DNA of 7,677 bases from Thermoleophilaceae bacterium (GTDB lineage Bacteria > Actinomycetota > Thermoleophilia > Solirubrobacterales > Thermoleophilaceae): assembly GCA_013811765.1 (NCBI GenBank), contig JACCUO010000102.1, positions 1 to 7,677 on the forward strand, written 5' to 3'. The position numbers and the translations under genes were made by a program. The notes beneath the pieces were generated by a model. That model was given only the letters and a program-made list of their open reading frames with translations, was not told the DNA's origin and did no database searches. Below are positions 1-5,061 of this stretch, piece after piece (position 1 is the first letter of the stretch; each line of letters opens with the position of its first letter).

Positions 1-89
1 ACCGAGAGGTCGAGCTTCTCGACGCCGAGCGTGCCGTCGTCATAGCGCTTGGTCAGGCCGCGCAGCTCGAGCGCGGGGGCGTTCGTCAT
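1..89 (-). CDS. ABC transporter ATP-binding protein, N-terminal fragment
   Basis: Only the first 29 codons are inside the window; the gene runs off the left edge. The translation begins MTNAPALELRGLTKRY and continues to LDLSV. This is the usual first beta strand of an ABC ATPase, with LTKRY followed by the aromatic A-loop region just ahead of the Walker A motif, which lies outside the window. The pattern resembles ABC-2-type exporter ATPases (DrrA/CcmA-like) more than Wzt-type polysaccharide ATPases, but 29 residues cannot decide the subfamily or substrate. The ATG at 87-89 overlaps the TGA of rmlB as ATGA, so translation is probably coupled to the sugar-nucleotide genes. That coupling suggests export of a glycosylated product. 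No strong Shine-Dalgarno sequence precedes the start, which fits coupling. Confidence 0.8.
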   Translation of the reverse strand, partial: MTNAPALELRGLTKRYDDGTLGVEKLDLS

Positions 90-1072
90 TCGCCGAGCGG
101 GCGCCCGTACTGGCGCTCGTACCACTCGCGGTACTCCCCCGACCGGATCGGTCCCCACCAGGGCTCGTTGTCGCGGTACCAGCTCACCGTGCGCTCGAGC
201 CCTTCGGCAAACTGCACCCGCGCCTCCCAGCCGAGCGCGCGGACTCGGTCGCTGGAGAGCGAGTAGCGGCGATCGTGACCGAGCCGGTCGGCCACGTGCT
301 CGATCAGTGACTCCTCGCGCCCGGTGAGCTCGAGCACCCGGCGAACCACCTCGATGTTCTCGCACTCGTCGGGCCCGCCCACGTTGTACGCGGCGCCCGG
401 CTCGCCCTTCTGGAGGACGAGGTGGATCGCCCTCGCAAAGTCCTCGACGAAGAGCCAGTTGCGCACCTGCCGGCCGTCTCCGTAGACGGGCAGCGGATCC
501 CCGTGGAGGGCGTTCAGGGTGATCAGCGGGATCAGCTTCTCGGGGTATTGGCGGGGGCCGTAGTTGTTGGAGCCGCGGCAGATCACGGCCTCGAGTCCGT
601 GCGTGTGCACATGCGAGGAGACCAGAAGGTCACCCGCCGCCTTGGTCGCGCTGTAGGGCGAGGAAGGGTCGAGCGGCGAGCTCTCGGTGAAGGACCCGTC
701 GTCAATCGAGCCGTAGACCTCGTCGGTGGAGACCTGCAGGTAGCGGCCCACGCCGAGCTCACGGACGGCGTCGAGCAGCACCCCCGTCCCGATCACGTGG
801 GTCTGCACGAAGGGGTCCTGACCGGCGATCGAGCGGTCCACGTGGGACTCGGCGGCGAAGTTGACCACGGCGTCGCAGCCCTCCATCGCCTCGCGGACGG
901 CGCCGGGATCGGCGATCGACCCGTGCACGAAGGAGTGCTCGACTCCATCCAGGTTCTCCCGCCGTCCGGCGTAGGTGAGCTTGTCGAGCACGGTGATCTC
1001 GTGCTCGGCCGCCGCCAGCCGCGCGTAGGCCGAGCCGATGAAGCCGGCCGCGCCTGTCACGAGCAGCTTCAC
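86..1072 (-). CDS. rmlB: dTDP-glucose 4,6-dehydratase
   Basis: This cytoplasmic NAD-dependent extended SDR enzyme converts dTDP-glucose to dTDP-4-keto-6-deoxyglucose, the second step of dTDP-L-rhamnose synthesis. The product is 328 residues, near the family norm. Visible motifs are the Rossmann TGAAGFIG (6-13), NFAAESHVDRS (71-81), STDEVYG (115-121) with the RmlB-type Thr-Asp-Glu catalytic residues, Y140-x3-K144, RGSNNYGP (166-173), and GHDRRY (265-270). The family's usual Pro in RPGHD is Leu here (RLGHD). I chose the GTG at 1070-1072 because it sits directly before the KLLVTG strand and forms a GTGA overlap with the rmlD stop. An ATG at 1108 would add a 12-residue unconserved leader and a longer overlap. 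The gene lies between rmlD and an ABC ATPase, with 4-nt overlaps on both sides. Confidence 0.95.
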   Translation of the reverse strand: MKLLVTGAAGFIGSAYARLAAAEHEITVLDKLTYAGRRENLDGVEHSFVHGSIADPGAVREAMEGCDAVVNFAAESHVDRSIAGQDPFVQTHVIGTGVLLDAVRELGVGRYLQVSTDEVYGSIDDGSFTESSPLDPSSPYSATKAAGDLLVSSHVHTHGLEAVICRGSNNYGPRQYPEKLIPLITLNALHGDPLPVYGDGRQVRNWLFVEDFARAIHLVLQKGEPGAAYNVGGPDECENIEVVRRVLELTGREESLIEHVADRLGHDRRYSLSSDRVRALGWEARVQFAEGLERTVSWYRDNEPWWGPIRSGEYREWYERQYGRPLGE

Positions 1073-1902
1073 CGCTCGGCCAGGTAGTCGTCGAGGCCCG
1101 TCCGCCATTCCGGCAGGTAGATCGCGTCATCACGCTCGGTCTCGAGCACGGAGCACCGAGGCCGCGGAGCGGCGCGACCGAGCGCGTCGGTGGTGGTCGA
1201 GAGGACCTCGCAGGAAAGCTTTGCCCTGTCGAAGATGGCCACGGCGAAGTCGTACCAGGAGCAGTGCCCGCCCGCGGACATGTGGTGCAGGCCGTAGGCA
1301 TCCGTGCCGACCAGCCGGACGATCCCATCGGCCAGGTGGGCGGTGTAGGTGGGCGAGCCGACCTGGTCGCACACGACCGTCACCTCGCGCTCGCGGGCGC
1401 CCACTTTGATCATGGTCTCCACGAAGTTCCGCCCTCCGGTGCCGAACAGCCAAGACGTACGCACTACGTGGTGACGGGGGTTCATCGCCGCGGTCTCACT
1501 CTCGCCGGCGAGCTTGGATGCGCCGTAACTGCCGAGCGGATTTGGCTCGTCGGACTCCACGTAGGGAGCGTCCTTCGAGCCGTCGAAGACGTAATCGGTG
1601 GAGAGGTAGAGCACCGAGGCTCCGACTCCCGCGGCCGCCGCCGCGACGTTGCGCGCTCCGCCCGCGTTCACCCGCATGGCGTCCTCGCGCTCGCGCTCGG
1701 AGCCGTCGACGTCGGTGTATGCGGCGCAGTTCACGACCGCCTCCGGCCGCTCGCGCTCGACGGTGAGTGCGACCGCCTCGGAGTCGGTCACGTCGAGCGA
1801 ATTCCGGCCCGTGGTGACCACCTCGTGGCCCGCCAGCTCTGCGGCGCGCACCACGTCCTGACCGAGCATGCCGGACGCGCCACAAATGAGGAGCTTCACC
1901 AT
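1069..1902 (-). CDS. rmlD: dTDP-4-dehydrorhamnose reductase
   Basis: This reductase carries out the last step of dTDP-L-rhamnose synthesis: NAD(P)H-dependent reduction of dTDP-6-deoxy-L-lyxo-4-hexulose in the cytoplasm. The 277-residue product has the nucleotide-binding GASGMLG (8-14), NCAAYTDVD (58-66), STDYVFDG (101-108), the catalytic YGASK (126-130), RTSWLFG (148-154) and DQVGSPTY (179-186). All are standard RmlD signatures, and the length is normal. I chose the ATG at 1900-1902 (MVKLLICG); the next codon, GTG at 1897-1899, is an alternative. The open frame continues upstream to 2211, but that extension is antisense to the GH43 gene and unlike RmlD. Its start lies 21 nt from the divergent GH43 start, so its promoter probably sits inside the 5' end of that gene. 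It overlaps rmlB by GTGA. No strong ribosome-binding site is visible. Confidence 0.95.
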   Translation of the reverse strand: MVKLLICGASGMLGQDVVRAAELAGHEVVTTGRNSLDVTDSEAVALTVERERPEAVVNCAAYTDVDGSEREREDAMRVNAGGARNVAAAAAGVGASVLYLSTDYVFDGSKDAPYVESDEPNPLGSYGASKLAGESETAAMNPRHHVVRTSWLFGTGGRNFVETMIKVGAREREVTVVCDQVGSPTYTAHLADGIVRLVGTDAYGLHHMSAGGHCSWYDFAVAIFDRAKLSCEVLSTTTDALGRAAPRPRCSVLETERDDAIYLPEWRTGLDDYLAER

Positions 1903-1926
1903 GAAAGGACTACCAGGGTTAGCATG
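1888..1926 (+). promoter_or_regulatory. Ribosome-binding region at the GH43 start
   Basis: The chosen GH43 ATG (1924-1926) is preceded by AGGG at 1915-1918, spacing 5 nt, a modest Shine-Dalgarno sequence. A stronger GAGGAG at 1888-1893 sits 7 nt before a different ATG at 1901-1903. That ATG is in another frame and stops at 2026 after 41 codons. Only 21 nt separate the start codons of GH43 and rmlD, so each gene's promoter must overlap the other's coding region. No convincing -35/-10 pair is visible on either strand. Confidence 0.35.
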
Positions 1927-3456
1927 GAGCGGGTGCTCAGGGCTCGACTCTCTCGCGCGATGGCCGGCGTGGCGCTTGCGCTGCCGGTGCCCCTCGTCGG
2001 GGGGGAGTGGCCCGATCCGTCGGTGATCTTCAGCGCCGGGGAGGGCTACACGGCCGTGACCACCAGCAACGGCTGGGCGCCCACGTTCAGGATCCTGCGC
2101 TCCGATGACCTCACCAACTGGCGGATCGCCGGAGCGGTGTTCCGACGCCCTCCAAGCTGGGCAAAGACGGACTTCTGGGCGCCCGAGATCACGAAGCTGG
2201 GCGATCGTCACGCGGTGTTCTACAGCGCCCTGCCGCGACGGCGCAACGGCTCCTGGTACTGCCTTGGGGTTGCCACGGCGCCTACGGCCACCGGTCCCTA
2301 CACCGACAGGGGCAGCCCGCTGCGCTGCAGCAAGTTTGGATCAATCGATCCGTTTCCCGTCCGCGATGAGAACGGGGTGCTCCACCTCCTTTGGAAGGAG
2401 GACGGCAACCACTTCCGGCGACCGACGCCGATCTTCGCCCAGCAGCTGAGCGAGGACGGTATGCAGTTGCTCGGCCAGCCGCGTGAGCTGATCCGCAACA
2501 CCGAGCCGTGGGAGGGGGCCGTGGTCGAGGCCCCTTCGGTCATACGCCGCAACGGCATGTTCCAGCTCTTCTACTCCGCCAACCTGTGCTGTGGCCGCCG
2601 CTGCACCTATGCGGTGGGCGTGGCGCGCTCTCCCACGCTCATCGGGCCCTGGAAGAAGCACCCGGGTAACCCCATCTTGCGCAGCGGCAACGGCTGGCGC
2701 TGTCCGGGCCACGCGTCGGTCACACCGGACGCGGCCGGCGGCTTCAGGGCCTTCTTCCACGCCTATCGCGGCGGGGATGGCTTCCTGGCCGGCCGCCAGC
2801 TTCTCTCCGAGGCCGTCGGCTTCGGCGCAGACGGGTGGCCGCAGATCGGAAGCGGCCTTCCACCCGTCCCCGTCCCGGGGGCCGCGACGACCGCCTTCTC
2901 AGACCGCTTCAGCAGGCGGCTGGACCCGCAGTGGGAGTGGCTCTCCGACCGCGTGCCGCGGATACGCGTGGGGAGAGGATTGCGGATGACCGCCGCCGCG
3001 GCCGGCGGCAGGAGACTCGATGCAGCGGTGCTCACCCGCCGCGTTCGCACCCCCCGCTACACGGCGACCGCGACCGTGGATCGCAGCGCCCTGCGGGGGG
3101 AGGCCCTCGCCGGGCTTGCGACCTATCGCAGCGGCTTCGCGGCGATCGGCGGAAGCGGGGCCGAGGCGCTCGGCGCCGCGGTGGGGCGGGGGCGGCTGAT
3201 CGTCTGGCGGCGAGTGCGCGGCCGCACCAAGGTCCTCATGGATGTCCGTGCGCCCTCATCGAGGCTCGTGCACCTCCGCATGGCGGCACGCGGGAGCAAG
3301 GTGCGCTTCCAGTTCAGCCGTGACGGGCGCAACTGGAGGCGTCTTGGTTCCGAGCTCCGGAGCCCGCTCGACGAGACGGGCCGCCTCGCGCTCACCGTCG
3401 GCGGCCGCCTGAGCGCGGCGGGACGCTTCGCTCGAGCCGGCCTGGTCGAGCGCTAG
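1924..3456 (+). CDS. Family 43 glycoside hydrolase with C-terminal beta-sandwich, probably secreted
   Basis: This 510-residue protein is the only plus-strand gene. Residues 1-26 look like a short signal peptide: an Arg-rich start (RVLRARLSR), then a hydrophobic AMAGVALALPVPLV. Residues 29-315 match the five-bladed GH43 propeller. All three catalytic carboxylates are in family-typical settings: Asp31 in WPDPS (general base), Asp142 in SIDPF (pKa modulator) and Glu202 in VVEAPS (general acid). LRSDDLTNW (58-66), FWAPEI (84-89) and the FFHAYRGG (277-284) region also fit. Residues 325-510 resemble the beta-sandwich often appended to GH43 enzymes. GH43 enzymes usually act on arabinose-, xylose- or galactose-containing glycans; the substrate here cannot be read. 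Six cysteines (113, 135, 222, 223, 227, 260) fit an exported protein. The frame is open back to 1264, but only the part from 1924 is hydrolase-like. ATG1960 (Met13) is an alternative start. Confidence 0.9.
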   Translation: MERVLRARLSRAMAGVALALPVPLVGGEWPDPSVIFSAGEGYTAVTTSNGWAPTFRILRSDDLTNWRIAGAVFRRPPSWAKTDFWAPEITKLGDRHAVFYSALPRRRNGSWYCLGVATAPTATGPYTDRGSPLRCSKFGSIDPFPVRDENGVLHLLWKEDGNHFRRPTPIFAQQLSEDGMQLLGQPRELIRNTEPWEGAVVEAPSVIRRNGMFQLFYSANLCCGRRCTYAVGVARSPTLIGPWKKHPGNPILRSGNGWRCPGHASVTPDAAGGFRAFFHAYRGGDGFLAGRQLLSEAVGFGADGWPQIGSGLPPVPVPGAATTAFSDRFSRRLDPQWEWLSDRVPRIRVGRGLRMTAAAAGGRRLDAAVLTRRVRTPRYTATATVDRSALRGEALAGLATYRSGFAAIGGSGAEALGAAVGRGRLIVWRRVRGRTKVLMDVRAPSSRLVHLRMAARGSKVRFQFSRDGRNWRRLGSELRSPLDETGRLALTVGGRLSAAGRFARAGLVER

Positions 3457-3460
3457 GCGA

Positions 3461-3479
3461 CGGGCTGACATCGAGCCCG
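3461..3479. terminator. Possible weak bidirectional terminator hairpin between convergent genes
   Basis: CGGGCT (3461-3466) pairs perfectly with AGCCCG (3474-3479) around a 7-nt loop. The hairpin starts 5 nt after the GH43 stop codon and lies in the 54-nt gap before the convergent rmlA stop at 3511. The position is right for a shared terminator. The stem is only 6 bp and no T-run follows on either strand, so it may be weak or Rho-assisted. Confidence 0.35.
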
Positions 3480-3510
3480 AGGAGGCCATCGCTCGGCTGG
3501 CGGGAATCGA

Positions 3511-4575
3511 TTAGAGAATCGATATCTCGGAGTTGTCGCCCACCACGAAGCGGTAGGCCTTTGGCAGGATCGGGCCGCGGCCGATGCGCACGTTGCGGCC
3601 GATCAGGCTGGCCTCGATGCGGTACTCGAGATCGCGTACCGTCGAGCCCGAGAGCACTATCGAGTACTCGAGCTCTGCGCTCGCGATCGTCACGTTCTCG
3701 CCGATCGCCGTGTAGGGACCGATGTAGGCGTCGGTGATGCTCGCGCCCGCGCCCACCACCGCGGGTCCGCGCACCGTTGAGCGCTCCACACGCGCGTCTG
3801 CCTCGATCACCACCCGGCCCTCGACGCGGGAGTCCACGCACTCCCCGTCAATGCGCTCCTCGAGGTCGTCGAGGATCAGGCGGTTGGCCTCAAGCATGTC
3901 CTGGACCTGGCCGGTGTCCTTCCACCAGCCGTGCACGATGTGAGGGTCCACCCGGCTGCCGGAGTCCACCAGCGACTGGATCGCGTCGGTGATCTCGAGC
4001 TCGCCGCGGTCCGACGGCGTGATCGAACGCGCCGCGCCGAAGATCGCCGGCGTGAACATGTAGACCCCCACCAGCGCCAGGTTCGTCGCCGGCTGCGCCG
4101 GCTTCTCGACGAGCCTCGACACGCGGCCGTCGACCAGTTCGGCAACCCCGTAGTTCTCGGGGTCTGGCACCGGTGTCAGGAGAATCAGGGCGTCGGGTTG
4201 CTCGGTGGTGAACGTCTGGACGAGATCGCTGATCCCGTTGCGCAGCAGGTTGTCTCCGAGGTACATGACGAAGGGCGACCCGTCGAGGTACTCCTCCGCG
4301 GTAAGGACCGCGTGGGCCAGGCCCAGCGGCTCTTCCTGCTCCACGTAGGTGATCGACACGCCGAACGCCGAGCCATCCCTGGCCGCCGCCCGGATCTCGT
4401 TGCCGGTCTCGGGCGCCACGATGATTCCGAGGTCGGTGATTCCCGCGGCGGCCATCGCCTCGATGCCGTAGAAGAGGACGGGCTTGTTGGCCACAGGGAC
4501 CAGCTGCTTTGCGCTCGTGTGGGTGATCGGGCGCAGCCGGGTGCCCTTCCCTCCGGAGAGGATCAGACCCTTCAT
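3511..4575 (-). CDS. rmlA: Glucose-1-phosphate thymidylyltransferase, long form
   Basis: This nucleotidyltransferase joins glucose-1-phosphate and dTTP to give dTDP-glucose and pyrophosphate, the first step towards dTDP-L-rhamnose and other dTDP-deoxysugars. The product is 354 residues. The catalytic domain (1-240) shows GGKGTRLRP (8-16), SAKQLVPV (21-28), YLGDN (105-109) with the metal-binding Asp108, EKP (157-159), GELEITDAIQ (191-200) and WWKDTG (217-222). Residues about 242-340 form hexapeptide-like repeats consistent with a left-handed beta helix, ending in VVGDNSEISIL. This is the long RmlA type (about 350 residues), known from antibiotic deoxysugar clusters, archaea and some actinobacteria, not the short type of about 290 residues. 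The ATG at 4573-4575 overlaps the preceding stop as TGATG, with GAGGG at 4585-4589 as a likely ribosome-binding site. An in-frame extension to 4776 is antisense-like and rejected. Confidence 0.95.
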   Translation of the reverse strand: MKGLILSGGKGTRLRPITHTSAKQLVPVANKPVLFYGIEAMAAAGITDLGIIVAPETGNEIRAAARDGSAFGVSITYVEQEEPLGLAHAVLTAEEYLDGSPFVMYLGDNLLRNGISDLVQTFTTEQPDALILLTPVPDPENYGVAELVDGRVSRLVEKPAQPATNLALVGVYMFTPAIFGAARSITPSDRGELEITDAIQSLVDSGSRVDPHIVHGWWKDTGQVQDMLEANRLILDDLEERIDGECVDSRVEGRVVIEADARVERSTVRGPAVVGAGASITDAYIGPYTAIGENVTIASAELEYSIVLSGSTVRDLEYRIEASLIGRNVRIGRGPILPKAYRFVVGDNSEISIL

Positions 4576-5042
4576 CAGTAGGCGCCCTCGAGCTTGCGGT
4601 GATCCCACGTGACGGTGCGTGTGGGCGAAAAGCGAAGGCCGACGCGCTTCCCAGCCTGCTTGAGCACCATCTCGCGGGCCTCCGGGGAAAGCTCTCCGCC
4701 GGGTCCGTAGCGTTCGAAGAGCCGGAAGCCCCATCCGGCCACGCGCTCGGGGTCGCGGTCGATCGCAACGTCGCACTCCATCATGACCCCGCGCAGCTCG
4801 TGGTAGAGCACGCCTTCGTCGATCGAGAGGGTCGCCCGCGGGTCGCGGTCGAGGTTCCTGGCCTTCTGCGAGGCGGCGTAGGTCCAGGCCCCGAGCCCGT
4901 CACCGTCGACCACGTACCAGAGCGGCACCAGATGAGGGCGCCCCTTGGGGCCGACCGTGGCCACCTGGACGATCCTGCCCTCGTCGAGAAAGGCGCGAAG
5001 CTCGTCATCGGTCATGCGGATCTGGTCGCGGCGCGAGGCCAT
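4575..5042 (-). CDS. PNPOx-like split-barrel flavin/F420-binding protein
   Basis: The 155-residue product fits the pyridoxamine 5'-phosphate oxidase-like split beta-barrel superfamily. Members bind FMN, F420 or heme and mostly catalyse small redox reactions. The N-terminal helix TDDELRAFLDEG (11-22) leads into VQVATVGPKGRPHLVPLWY (25-43), the typical first strands. SQKARNLDRDPRATLSIDEG (58-77) is the family's phosphate-binding Lys/Arg-Asn-Leu region, and TWDHRKLEGAY ends the protein. Cofactor and substrate cannot be assigned; an F420-dependent role is possible if the host is an actinobacterium. I chose the ATG at 5040-5042, 19 nt after the pafBC stop. An upstream ATG at 5088-5090 would add 16 poorly conserved residues and overlap pafBC. 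The TGA overlaps the rmlA ATG, so the two are probably translationally coupled, an unexpected pairing. Confidence 0.85.
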   Translation of the reverse strand: MASRRDQIRMTDDELRAFLDEGRIVQVATVGPKGRPHLVPLWYVVDGDGLGAWTYAASQKARNLDRDPRATLSIDEGVLYHELRGVMMECDVAIDRDPERVAGWGFRLFERYGPGGELSPEAREMVLKQAGKRVGLRFSPTRTVTWDHRKLEGAY

Positions 5043-5061
5043 CGGGGCGAAGCCTATGGCG

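Noticed and set aside
422..1087. Open frame of 221 codons on the plus strand inside rmlB
   Set aside because: It is antisense to a gene with full RmlB motifs, has no recognisable domain, and is expected from high-GC third positions.
1264..1923. Upstream extension of the GH43 frame, giving 730 residues
   Set aside because: The added part is antisense to rmlD, lacks any domain, and would bury the signal-peptide-like segment.
1903..2211. Upstream extension of the rmlD frame
   Set aside because: RmlD proteins start at the KLLICGASG strand; the extension is antisense to GH43 codons.
3504..3523. GAATCGAT repeated at 3504-3511 and 3516-3523 around the rmlA stop codon
   Set aside because: Two 8-mers containing a palindromic ATCGAT may be chance; there is no further copy nearby and no sign of an attachment site or operator.
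3890..4768. Open frame of 292 codons on the minus strand overlapping rmlA in another frame
   Set aside because: It is an alternative-frame shadow of rmlA and the PNPOx-like gene, Arg/Gly-rich with no domain.
4576..4776. Upstream extension of the rmlA frame
   Set aside because: It overlaps the PNPOx-like gene in another frame and is Arg/Pro-rich; the TGATG start with GAGGG fits RmlA exactly.
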